64,000 bases of DNA, taken from positions 41,503 through 105,502 of the forward strand of contig JAKAAX010000010.1 of the NCBI GenBank assembly GCA_021802125.1, in the 5' to 3' direction. The translations under genes and the position numbers were made by a program. The notes beneath the pieces are model-generated. The model did not search any database, was not told the origin of the DNA, and was given only the letters and a program-made list of their open reading frames with translations. Source of the stretch: Thermoplasmata archaeon. Lineage in GTDB: Archaea > Thermoplasmatota > Thermoplasmata > Lutacidiplasmatales > UBA184. Below, one piece after another: positions 7,901 through 15,294 of this stretch. Positions within the stretch are counted from its first letter, which is position 1, and every line of letters begins with the position of its first letter.

Positions 7901-10420
7901 GTCGCCGAAGTCCCACCGGTACGAGAACGGGGGCGTGCCGAAGGAGACCTCGCTGGAGAACCCCGCCGCGAGGCCGGCGTCGGTCCCTGGCACCAGAAGC
8001 TCCGCCGCCACCTGGGGGGCCGGGACCACGGCGATGTCCACGGGAGAGGACGACGCGTGGCCGCCGACGGAGTCGGTGAGGCTCGCGTTGGCGACGTAGT
8101 TCCCCACCCTCGCGTAGACGTGGGTCGAGGCCCACGCGCCGGTGCGGTTTCCGTCGCCGAAGTTGACGGAGAGCGTGGGGAAGGCCCCCGAACCTCCTCC
8201 GGCCGTCGCCAGGAACGCAAGAGGGGCGCCGACATCGGACTGCGCCATCCCGACCGTGAGCGCGACCCAGGGGTCCGGGGCGATCGTGACCACGACCGAG
8301 CTGCCGGAAGAGCTCCCCAGCGCGTCGGTCGCCTGAGCGCCGACGGTGAAGCTCCCCGGGACGGGGAAGGGCAGGCAAAGGACGACCCTCGTGGAGGAGG
8401 TCTGCACCGGGAACACCCGGCCGTCGGAGAGGGCCACGTCCCCTTGGAAGGGGCCCCATCCTCCCTGGAGCAGGAGGACCACGGTGGCCTGCCCGCCGGC
8501 GTCGATCTCCGTGCCGTTCATCGAGAGCAGTGCGCGGAAGGCGGGGGCGATCGGGACCGTTGTCCCCGCGATGTAGGAGTGGCCGAGCGCGTCCGAGACC
8601 CGGGCGACGACGGTGAGGTTCCCGGGGACCTGCGGCATGAGCGTGAACGTCTGCGTCCCGGGGAGGGCTATCGCGCAGGAGAGCGTCTCGCCGTCGGAGG
8701 CGGAGAGCGAAAGGCTGTACGGGCCCTGGCCCCCGACGAGGGTGACCTGGGCGGAGATCGGGCGGCCCACCTCGCCCCGGGTGGGCTGGGCGGAGACCGA
8801 CACCTGCAGCGGGGCCAGGACCTCCAGGTCGATGGACCCGTTCGCGACACCTCCCGAGGCGTCGACGACCTGGAGGACCGCGACGAGGTCCTCGGCCGCC
8901 GGGAGGGTCCCGTTCCACGCGACGCTCCCGGCGCCCGTGAGGGTGCCCCTCATGGGCGAGGAGGAGACGACGGGGCCGTCGAAGCTCCAGCTCCAGTCGT
9001 AGGGAGGAACGCCATCGCCCACCATCGCCGTGAGCGAGAACGGCTGCCCTTCCGTCGGCACCCCCGGGGCGGACTGCAAGGAGATCGAAGGGGCGGGGAC
9101 GATCCGCCCGACGGACGCGCTGGTGCCGAAGTTGACCCCCAGAGCATCCTGGACCTGGGCGGTGGCCGAGAGCGCGCCCGGCATCGAGAACGTGTAGGGC
9201 TCCGAGTACGTCCCGTCCGAGGGGACCTCCGTGAAGAGCGTCCCGGCGTTCTCGCCCGGGTCCCAGGAGAGCTGGAAGGGCCCGGCGCCTCCGGTCACCT
9301 GGATCGTCAGGGGGAACGCGCTTCCGACGTCGGCGACGGAAGCGCTGCTGGAGAGCGTGAGGGCGGGAGGGGCCACCACCTGGACCGTGAGCGGGGGGGC
9401 GACGGCGACCTGCCCGTCCGCGTCCGTGACCGTGAGCTGAAGGCTCAGCGGTCCTTCCTGGCCGGGCACGAACGTCCACGCGCCGGTCGCGTAGGATGCG
9501 CCTCCCCAGGAGTTCGACCAGAGGTAGGAGTAGGGCGCGGCCCCGCCGCCGACGCTGGACCGCACGACCAGGGGAGCCCCTTCGTCCGCGACGGCGGGAG
9601 CGAGGAGGGCCGCCCCGAGGTGCGAGGTCACCACGAGGGAGCCCGCGGAGGACGTGGGGACCTCCGTCCCCTGACCGTCCGTGACGGAGGCCGTGGGTGC
9701 GTAGTTGCCCGCGGCATAGTCGTGGGTGACCGACACGGGCCCCGGAACGTCCGAGGTCAGGGTCGCGCTCGCCCCGTCGCCCAACTGGAAGGAGATCGAA
9801 TACGGCGAGGATCCCCCGCCGACGTCCGTGCTGAGGGTGACGGGCTCCCCCGGCGAGGCGGGGTCGGGGGTCTCGGAGATGGGGCCCGCCGTCAGGGGAG
9901 CCACCACGGTGACCGAGGAGGTGGCCTCCACGGAGAAGAACTCCCCCTCCCACAGGGGGAGCACGAACCCCCGGACGTCCACCGTCACGAGGGCCTCCGT
10001 CGGCGTCGTCACCGACGCGGCGTAGAACGTGGCCGAGGACTGGTCGAGCGGCCCGAGGTAGCCCGGGGCCCCCGGGGAGAGGCTCCAGAGCCAGGAGGTC
10101 ACGTCGACGACCCCGCCGTCCGAAGAGGGAGAGACCTGAGCGCTCAGGACCTCGGAGGTCCCGGCGACCAGGACCGACGACGGAGGGGCGATGGCCACAT
10201 TGACGTACGCTCCGTCCTTGGGCGCGAACCCGGAGCCGGGATGGGCGGACTGGACCGGGGCCCCGCCCGAGCTGGGCTGAGGGGCGGTCCCCAGAGGGCC
10301 CACGCCCACCCCGACCCCGGGGAGAAGGACCGTGGCGAGGAGCGTCAGGGGCAGCAGGATGGTGATCGGCGCAAGGAGGCTCGGCAGCGGGCGGTCTCTC
10401 GAGGAGGACATGGGACCCAA
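4976..10420 (-). CDS. Giant PKD-repeat cell-surface protein, first gene of the secretion-like operon
   Basis: 1814 residues. An N-terminal hydrophobic signal (about 15-38) is followed by roughly fifteen PKD/Ig-like beta-sandwich repeats of about 85-90 residues. Many have the PKD hallmark of WDFGDG followed by H(I/T)(F/Y) and GxYxV. A membrane helix follows near residue 1680 (VLVAVGIGAVLAAGLLLSW), then a basic stop-transfer and a charged cytoplasmic tail of about 110 residues that looks helical and winged-helix-like. PKD arrays act as extracellular spacers or adhesins. Its stop overlaps the pilin-like gene by 4 bp, so it is coupled to the transfer machine and may provide surface contact. A TATA-like box 27 bp upstream supports this ATG and leaderless transcription. 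Confidence 0.85.
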   Translation of the reverse strand: MGPMSSSRDRPLPSLLAPITILLPLTLLATVLLPGVGVGVGPLGTAPQPSSGGAPVQSAHPGSGFAPKDGAYVNVAIAPPSSVLVAGTSEVLSAQVSPSSDGGVVDVTSWLWSLSPGAPGYLGPLDQSSATFYAASVTTPTEALVTVDVRGFVLPLWEGEFFSVEATSSVTVVAPLTAGPISETPDPASPGEPVTLSTDVGGGSSPYSISFQLGDGASATLTSDVPGPVSVTHDYAAGNYAPTASVTDGQGTEVPTSSAGSLVVTSHLGAALLAPAVADEGAPLVVRSSVGGGAAPYSYLWSNSWGGASYATGAWTFVPGQEGPLSLQLTVTDADGQVAVAPPLTVQVVAPPALTLSSSASVADVGSAFPLTIQVTGGAGPFQLSWDPGENAGTLFTEVPSDGTYSEPYTFSMPGALSATAQVQDALGVNFGTSASVGRIVPAPSISLQSAPGVPTEGQPFSLTAMVGDGVPPYDWSWSFDGPVVSSSPMRGTLTGAGSVAWNGTLPAAEDLVAVLQVVDASGGVANGSIDLEVLAPLQVSVSAQPTRGEVGRPISAQVTLVGGQGPYSLSLSASDGETLSCAIALPGTQTFTLMPQVPGNLTVVARVSDALGHSYIAGTTVPIAPAFRALLSMNGTEIDAGGQATVVLLLQGGWGPFQGDVALSDGRVFPVQTSSTRVVLCLPFPVPGSFTVGAQATDALGSSSGSSVVVTIAPDPWVALTVGMAQSDVGAPLAFLATAGGGSGAFPTLSVNFGDGNRTGAWASTHVYARVGNYVANASLTDSVGGHASSSPVDIAVVPAPQVAAELLVPGTDAGLAAGFSSEVSFGTPPFSYRWDFGDGTVSALADPSHIFQRPGLYQVALTVTDSVGASSVAPTVNVTVSAPPALSVSANRSSLEVGAPALFQATALGGATPEQVTWSFGDGSVATGMVLVHTYTVPGTYTVVASLSDAAGGSAAMDLVVSVAPSLASVGVVSGPGAAEVGVRTLLSEVPVGGLAPYLISWALPGVQASGLGLTSWSFVPNASGPLAGSVRVTDADGLSSSVSFALSVAPALQASPHLLPSTPEAGQPFQMISGTSGGVPPYTFLWSLPPPLADPGNRTTWEASLPSPGTYPVGLVVTDAEGRSVSSSISLDVAPPLQVVLPEGGLAADAGVPFVPHATIMGGVGTVSATITTPWGTFPLASGSILFPTPGDFPVEVLATDQVGAVAVAQTNLTVSPPPVAALSLETTKVAVGASVTWSADALGGRAPYLFRWQVAGLGAWEGSSVNLTFPNPGTYGVTLTVQDAAGGSTVLRSNATAVLDDLSLGVNLTRTEGLLPFRTTLVVTVSGSAAAAAASVYLDGERSGAPQELATGLPWALPLQFDTCGTHTVEVVATDTLGATARSTFSLGAFDGLGPVQIAPDPASAQAGVPLTVSAAATPENGTWASGESVGLDWWGTGISPLGGDAASFLADRSGTTTVDLTGTVSSPDGTLLENLTLPVPIAVLAASATHLSVREGPTPLLVGSNGTVVLSAEDDYGNLNTSYSGNVTARQVAGPTEGGGDVAGSFLSGEAALTFTSTKAGTRSYILEGALAQGLLLQVSWQADASRAVLRLLSWERVGSSLLLNVSALDVYGNPLTNVTVTAEAPGGSTVSGTVVEGNVSLLLPGASGVSSLELLGPGGAQTDVVLPSGGDPASGETDLVLVAVGIGAVLAAGLLLSWQRRRSRAHRSSPKSELPSVLEAKGAIEEIIEHLPGEDRDTLLLLAEEHGIPRKEAEEALVLLEQDHRATRRTDSEGVERWDPPVPMEAGADRTGPAPEPMAGLASPEGRP

Positions 10421-10443
10421 CGGCGGCTCGAGGTTTGGAACGG

Positions 10444-10451
10444 AATATAAG
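10444..10451 (-). promoter_or_regulatory. TATA-like box for the six-gene secretion-like operon
   Basis: CTTATATT on the minus strand, centred 27 bp from the ATG at 10420, the usual archaeal spacing between TATA box and transcription start. It predicts a leaderless transcript. On the other side, at 10455-10469, CCTCA-TAAAT-TGAGG forms a small inverted repeat that could serve the divergent zinc-ribbon gene. Confidence 0.55.
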
Positions 10452-10534
10452 ATTCCTCATAAATTGAGGTTGGCGCTAGGTGCCCGGGGGCTCTGGGAGG
10501 GCCGTTACCGCGGCGCGGAGGCTCCGTAAGGCTC

Positions 10535-10867
10535 TTGGTAGGGAACTCGGTGGCCGCGCTCGTGTCCTGCACCTGCCGGAACCTGCCGCACTGCCCGAAC
10601 TGCAACGCGGCCGTCCGGGTCCCCTTCTCGAACATGGACCGGGGCGCGGCCTTGACCGCGCTCCTGCGGCAGCTCAACACGAAGGAGCGCGGGCTTCCCC
10701 GGGAGAACCTGAACCGCCTGGCGGAGGGACGCACCCCCTGCCCCTCCTGCGGAGAGACCGTGCTCGCCATGCACGACCGTCTCTGCGTCGGGGAGAACCT
10801 CACCAGCCTCGGGATCTCGACCACGGACCGGGAGAAGCTCCTGGGGCGGATCAGCTTCCCGGAGTAG
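10535..10867 (+). CDS. Small zinc-ribbon protein
   Basis: 110 residues from the TTG at 10535; GTG codons at 10550 or 10562 are equally possible starts. Two cysteine clusters, CTCRNLPHCPNC near residue 12 and CPSCG near residue 69, give a four-to-six-Cys zinc-ribbon pattern. I do not recognise the family. It lies 25 bp upstream of trpS in the same direction, with a purine-rich stretch between them, so the two are probably co-transcribed. Nucleic-acid or protein binding is the usual role of such ribbons, but no function can be assigned from the sequence. Confidence 0.6.
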   Translation: MVGNSVAALVSCTCRNLPHCPNCNAAVRVPFSNMDRGAALTALLRQLNTKERGLPRENLNRLAEGRTPCPSCGETVLAMHDRLCVGENLTSLGISTTDREKLLGRISFPE

Positions 10868-10892
10868 GGCCGGGCGAGAGGAGCAGCGGAAG

Positions 10893-12089
10893 ATGACCGA
10901 TCCCGTCGACCCCCCCGAGCCGCACGCCCACCACCCGGCCCAGCCCGCGTTCAAGGTCACGCCCTGGGAGGTGAAGGGGAAGATCGACTACGACCGCCTG
11001 CGGGAACAGTTCGGGACCTCCCCCGTCGACGCCCCCCTCCTCGCGCGGCTCGAGCGCCTCCTGGGAAGCCCGCTGCACCCGCTCCTGGCGCGGGAGATCT
11101 ACATCACGCACCGGGACCTGCCCCAGGTGCTCGACAGCTACGAGCGGGGCGACCCGTTCTTCCTCTACACGGGCCGGGGGCCCTCCGGCGACATCCACCT
11201 CGCCCACCTCATCCCCTTCGAGCTCTGCGCCTACCTCCAGCGCAAGCTGGGCGTGGACCTCTGGATCCAGGTGACCGACGACGAGAAGTTCCTCTTCTCC
11301 GGGGCGGGGGGGCGCCACGACCTCACGCTCGCGGACACCTACAAGCTCGGGCGGGACAACCTTCTGGACCTCCTCACGGTGGGCTTCGACCCGAAGAAGA
11401 CGCACATCCTCTTCGACACGGTGTCGATCCCCACCCTCTACCCGCTGGCGCTCGAGGTGGCGAAGCGGGTGACGTTCTCCACCGCCAAGGCCGTCTTCGG
11501 GTTCAAGAACGACAACAACATCGGCAGCATCTTCTTCACGGCCATCCAGTCGGTGCCGGCCTTCCTCCCCTCGGCCCGGGCCCACCGGCCGATCCCCTGC
11601 CTCATCCCCTGCGGGGTCGACCAGGACCCGCACTTCCGGATCACCCGCGACGTGGCCGAGGGGCTGGGCTACCCCAAGCCCGCGCTGCTCCACAACCGGA
11701 TGCTCCCGGGACTCCTCGGCGACGAGAAGATGAGCTCCTCGGCCGACCGCCGCGACAACGCGATCTTCCTTTCCGACAGCCCGAAGGACGTGCAGAGGAA
11801 GATCTCCCACGCGTTCACCGGCGGACGGGCCACCGTGGAGGAGCAGCGGCGCCTTGGCGCCACCCCCGAGGTCTGCTCGGTGTGGGCCCTCTGGCGCAGC
11901 CGCTTCGCCCCGGAGGCCAAGGAGTTCGAGGAGATCACGCGCACCTGCCGAAGCGGAGAGCTCCTCTGCGGGGAATGCAAGGCCCGCCTCGTACCCCGGG
12001 TGGACGCGTTCCTCGCCCAGCAGAAGGAAAAGCGCGCGGAGGTCGAGAAGTGGATCGACTCCGCGATCGAAGGGGCTCCTCACAAGTAG
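10893..12089 (+). CDS. trpS: Tryptophanyl-tRNA synthetase
   Basis: 398-residue class I aminoacyl-tRNA synthetase that charges tRNA-Trp. The HIGH-type motif is GPSGDIHLAHL (about residue 92) and the KMSKS motif is KMSSS (about residue 280). The sequence GVDQDPHFR and the N-terminal region are of the archaeal/eukaryotic TrpRS type, and the length fits that family. A purine-rich GAGGAGCAG precedes the ATG and could act as a ribosome binding site. A perfect hairpin follows 38 bp after the stop. Identification is firm. Confidence 0.95.
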   Translation: MTDPVDPPEPHAHHPAQPAFKVTPWEVKGKIDYDRLREQFGTSPVDAPLLARLERLLGSPLHPLLAREIYITHRDLPQVLDSYERGDPFFLYTGRGPSGDIHLAHLIPFELCAYLQRKLGVDLWIQVTDDEKFLFSGAGGRHDLTLADTYKLGRDNLLDLLTVGFDPKKTHILFDTVSIPTLYPLALEVAKRVTFSTAKAVFGFKNDNNIGSIFFTAIQSVPAFLPSARAHRPIPCLIPCGVDQDPHFRITRDVAEGLGYPKPALLHNRMLPGLLGDEKMSSSADRRDNAIFLSDSPKDVQRKISHAFTGGRATVEEQRRLGATPEVCSVWALWRSRFAPEAKEFEEITRTCRSGELLCGECKARLVPRVDAFLAQQKEKRAEVEKWIDSAIEGAPHK

Positions 12090-13103
12090 TGGCGGTCACC
12101 CGGAACTTCCTAGCCTAGCTTGTGACGGGCTCGCCGTTGCCGGAGATAGGCGAGCCCCACGCAGGAGAAGCATCCCTCGGGCGCCCCCCCGGTGGGGGAA
12201 GAGAAAGGTGGATGGCGGGGTGGCTAGGTCGTCGAAGGCTTGTCGGTCGTTTCGGAGCCACTTTTGCAGCATTCGAATTCAGACCCGCCTCCCCTGGCCG
12301 TGCTGGTGCAGCTGCCATCACGGTCATGAGCGCGGACACAGTTCTCCTGGGTCTGGCCTCACTGGGTACTGAGCACTGCAACCATGAACCAGGGTTCCGC
12401 CCCAACGAGCCGCTTCAGCGTCAGGTCCCTATCCGAAGCCTACGACACCGGCGCCCTCAAGTTCACGCGAACTCTATACACCGCTGGAACCGGTGCTGGG
12501 TTGGCACTCGGTCTTACAGGGGTTCTATTCGAGTTCGCCCCCACGATTCGATGTAACCGTCGCCGTGGGAAGTTACTCGGGCAGGCAAGCGAGGAGCAGC
12601 CCCCGAATCGTAGATTGGGGGCGAATCGAGACCTCTGAGGACGTTGCTCGGAAGCTCTCCTCATCGATGATGTGAGGACCGTGTGTCCAAGTCCCTCTGG
12701 GGTTCTCCCAGAACGTCCTCAACGCCTTCGCGAACCGGACGCTGCCCAACATCGGAGCATGGGGAACCCCCACCCCAACGTGCACCCCACCCCCACCGCC
12801 CCCGCCATGGCACGACGAAGTGGCGAACGGGATCGTGAACGCGGTCTCGGAGGGGGATGGGTCCCCGGATACGGGGTCGAGATGCTCACGATCGGTGGGT
12901 CCCCCGTGCGAGAGCGTCGCTTGGCCAGGCTCAAATACCCTGTTCCGTGTGTAGCGGCCACCCAAGGAACGTTCCCGCCCGAAGATTCGACACACTGCCC
13001 TTGCGCCGGGGTTCTTCCGAACTTCTGCTGAGTGCGAAGTCGTGCTTCTCGCGGGGATGCGACGAGGGTGCGACAAGAACGCGAACGAAAGAAGGGAACG
13101 CCA
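12090..13103 (+). other. 1-kb stretch without a convincing gene
   Basis: Between trpS and SSB. It opens with a perfect 9-bp hairpin, GGGCTCGCC/GGCGAGCCC (12127-12157, 13-base loop), probably a trpS terminator or the 5' end of a structured RNA, followed by a C/G-run hairpin near 12181-12198. Open frames here (for example 12384-12638, 84 codons with one hydrophobic stretch TAGTGAGLALGLTGVLFEF) have neither a TATA box at the right distance nor the codon pattern of the neighbours. No tRNA, RNase P or SRP RNA core motif was recognised. The 3' part may be a long leader of the SSB gene. Confidence 0.4.
12127..12157 (+). terminator. Hairpin downstream of trpS
   Basis: Arms GGGCTCGCC (12127-12135) and GGCGAGCCC (12149-12157) pair perfectly around a 13-base loop. 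No T-run follows, so it may stabilise or process the 3' end rather than terminate. Confidence 0.4.
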
Positions 13104-13574
13104 ATGGTAGACAAGCCCCTGACAAAAGTGAAGGACCTGACGCCGAGCTCGAAGCAAGTGAACATCCTCGCCAAGGTGGTCTCCGTCGGAGACGCCAAGG
13201 AAGTGATGGGCAAGTACGGCGACCCCCGAAAGGTCGCTGAGGCCGTGATCGGCGACGACACTGCCACCGTCACGCTGTCGCTCTGGAACGACCAGATCGG
13301 CCAGATCGCGAAGGATGACATCATCCTGATCGACAACGGATACGTCTCCCTCGTCCGGGGGCACATCCGCCTCAACGTCGGCCGCTACGGGAACCTCAAC
13401 AAGTCCACCGAAGCGATGGCCAGCGTCAACACCGCGCTCGACATGAGCGCCCAGGAGTTCCAGTCCGAGCGCCGCTACTTCGGTGGCGGGGGCGGCGGCG
13501 GGGGCTTCGGGGGCCGCGGCGGCTACGGCCGCAGCGACCGGGGCGGCGAGGGCGACTCCCCTCGGCGCTTCTGA
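13104..13574 (+). CDS. ssb: Single-stranded DNA-binding protein, one OB fold with Gly-rich tail
   Basis: 156 residues. An OB-fold of about 115 residues (KVVSVGDAKE, AEAVIGDDTATVTLSLWNDQ, DNGYVSLVRGHIRLNVG) is followed by a run of about 14 glycines and an Arg/Gly/Ser tail. This is the short archaeal SSB/RPA-like type, which coats single-stranded DNA in replication and repair and recruits partners through its flexible tail. The ATG at 13104 is chosen because the OB fold begins directly after it; an in-frame extension to 13032 is unrelated to the fold. A GC-rich hairpin with a TTCG loop follows the stop. Confidence 0.85.
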   Translation: MVDKPLTKVKDLTPSSKQVNILAKVVSVGDAKEVMGKYGDPRKVAEAVIGDDTATVTLSLWNDQIGQIAKDDIILIDNGYVSLVRGHIRLNVGRYGNLNKSTEAMASVNTALDMSAQEFQSERRYFGGGGGGGGFGGRGGYGRSDRGGEGDSPRRF

Positions 13575-13626
13575 ACCGAGCGACCGGACCCAACCATTCC
13601 CCCGGCGAACGCCGGGGTGCGGCAGG

Positions 13627-13646
13627 GGCCCGCCCTTCGGGGCGGG
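13627..13646 (+). terminator. Stable hairpin with TTCG loop after SSB
   Basis: GCCCGCCC (13627-13634) pairs with GGGCGGGC (13639-13646) across a TTCG tetraloop, followed by an A-rich stretch. It lies between the SSB stop and the promoter of the next gene. Terminator is the simplest reading. Confidence 0.5.
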
Positions 13647-13700
13647 CTCCGCCGCAAAAGAATCCACTTATAGGCGGACGGACGGTCCCCCTTCGAGCCC

Positions 13701-14396
13701 ATGAACGCGTCCCATCCCCGCGAGGTCCTGCTCTACGTCAAGAGCCGCAAGCAGATCACAAGCTTCTACCGGGGGTCGGCCGCCCAGCTCGAGACGACCT
13801 CGCCCGGTCGCGACATCCCGCAGGGCGCGGCCTCCTCCAGCGGAACGAACCTCTCTCCCGACGTGGGAGAGGCCGAGACGTCCCTGGTCCTGCCCGACGA
13901 CCAGGCCCGCGCCACCGCGCTGGTCCAGGAGCTCGCCCCCTCCCGTGGCTACTCGCTCAAGATCATCGACGTCTCCCGTGCCAGCCTGATGAAGAAGATC
14001 CTGGACACGCACCTCTCCGGGGTGGAGCGCTACCCCGTGCTGGTCTCCCCGGCCACCGGCAAGAGGCTGGAGGGGGCCGAGGCCTTCACCGAGTCCACGC
14101 TGCTCGGCCTCCTGCCCGCGGACCTCCGGAACTCCCGGGCCTTCACGCAGTTGAAGGTCGACCCGCACGAGGTCGAGACGGTCCGCTCGGCCCTGATGGG
14201 GTTCAGCGAGGTCAAGGAGATCCATCTCATCACCGGGGAGTGGGACATGTTCCTCGTCCTGGAGTTCCCCACGGGTCCCGGGGCCGGCAAGCGCCAGGTC
14301 TTCGACTTCGTCCTGCAGAAGCTCGCGAAGATCCCCGGGGTCCAGGACTTCTCGACGATGATCCCGGAATACTCCGTCACGAAGTTCCCGATCTAG
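13701..14396 (+). CDS. Thioredoxin-fold-like protein with C-terminal Lrp/AsnC ligand-binding (RAM) domain
   Basis: 231 residues. The C-terminal part (about 150-231, containing VRSALMGFSEVKEIHLITGEWD and ending PEYSVTKFPI) has the beta-alpha-beta-beta-alpha-beta pattern of the Lrp/AsnC RAM domain, which binds amino acids and oligomerises. No N-terminal helix-turn-helix is present. The middle (about 60-140) resembles a thioredoxin-like or glutaredoxin-like fold without a CxxC motif. The combination is unusual and the role unknown; a ligand-sensing partner of another regulator is possible. A TATA-like CTTATAGG at about 13667-13674 lies 30 bp upstream. Confidence 0.6.
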   Translation: MNASHPREVLLYVKSRKQITSFYRGSAAQLETTSPGRDIPQGAASSSGTNLSPDVGEAETSLVLPDDQARATALVQELAPSRGYSLKIIDVSRASLMKKILDTHLSGVERYPVLVSPATGKRLEGAEAFTESTLLGLLPADLRNSRAFTQLKVDPHEVETVRSALMGFSEVKEIHLITGEWDMFLVLEFPTGPGAGKRQVFDFVLQKLAKIPGVQDFSTMIPEYSVTKFPI

Positions 14397-14442
14397 GCGG
14401 GGAGCCCTCGGCCCCCCGACGCGCCCGCTCGGACCGACGCCC

Positions 14443-15294
14443 TTGAGCGCGCTGTCCCCCGTCGCGGAGTTCGCCTTCCGCTTCGGCTACCTGGCGGACG
14501 GGTTCCAGGGGTACGCTCGCCAGCCCGGACTTCCCACCGTCGAGGGGACGATCCGGGAGGGGCTCCGCCGCCGGGGGGTCCTCGAGGCGGAGGGGGAGCG
14601 CCGGTTCCGCACCGCGAGCCGAACGGACCGCGGCGTGCACGCGCTCGGGAACGTCGTGAGCTTCCCCACGCGGCTGCGCCCGGAGGCCGCCGCCCGGGCG
14701 TTGGGCTCGATCGACCCCCGGATCCACTGCTCGGCCTTCGCTCCCGTGCCGCCGGGGTTCGACCCCCGGCACGCCAGGGAGCGATGGTACCGCTACCTCC
14801 TCCCCGCCGAGGGCCACGACCTCGCGCGCTGGAGGGAGGGGGCCTCGCTCTTCGAGGGGGAGCACGAGCTGAGCTCCTTCTCGCGGAGGGACGACCCCCC
14901 GAGGAGGACGCGCGGGACCCTTCGGGAGGTGCGCGTGGGGCGGGAGGGAGCGAACCTCGTGGTGGACCTCAGGGCACCCTCCTTCCTGTGGAACCAGGTC
15001 CGGAAGATCGTGGCCACCCTCGAGCTCCTCGAGCGCGGAGCGCTCTCCAAGGCGGAGGTCGACAGCGCGCTCTCCGGCCGGAAGGTCCTGCAGCTCCCGC
15101 TCGCTCCTCCGGGAGGGCTGGTCCTGATGGACGTCGCCTACGACTTTCCGTTCCAGGAGGTCCGCCTTCGGGCCTCGCCTCAGCGGCGGCGCTTGCTGGA
15201 GGAGGCCTTGCGCGAGGCGCGGACGAGGGAGACGCTCCTCGGCTGGTTCCAGTCGAGCACGCCCCGTCCTCCCGGCGACACGTCGGAGCCGTAG
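14443..15294 (+). CDS. truA: tRNA pseudouridine synthase A
   Basis: 283 residues. TruA converts uridines 38-40 of the tRNA anticodon stem to pseudouridine. The catalytic aspartate is in SRTDRGVHALGN (about residue 64), and the conserved FLWNQVRKIVATLELL block is at about 185. It starts at TTG 14443, 46 bp after the previous stop; no earlier start fits. The C-terminal 38 codons overlap the 3' end of carB, which runs the other way, by 115 bp. The catalytic core lies outside the overlap. Confidence 0.9.
   Translation: MSALSPVAEFAFRFGYLADGFQGYARQPGLPTVEGTIREGLRRRGVLEAEGERRFRTASRTDRGVHALGNVVSFPTRLRPEAAARALGSIDPRIHCSAFAPVPPGFDPRHARERWYRYLLPAEGHDLARWREGASLFEGEHELSSFSRRDDPPRRTRGTLREVRVGREGANLVVDLRAPSFLWNQVRKIVATLELLERGALSKAEVDSALSGRKVLQLPLAPPGGLVLMDVAYDFPFQEVRLRASPQRRRLLEEALREARTRETLLGWFQSSTPRPPGDTSEP

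Noticed and set aside
5111..10450. Very long open frame on the plus strand (about 1780 codons)
   Set aside because: It is exactly antisense to the PKD protein, rich in Arg/Gly/Asp without domain pattern; GC-rich coding produces such shadows.
12384..12638. 84-codon frame with a hydrophobic stretch
   Set aside because: No TATA box at the right distance and rare codons relative to neighbours; left inside the gap entry.
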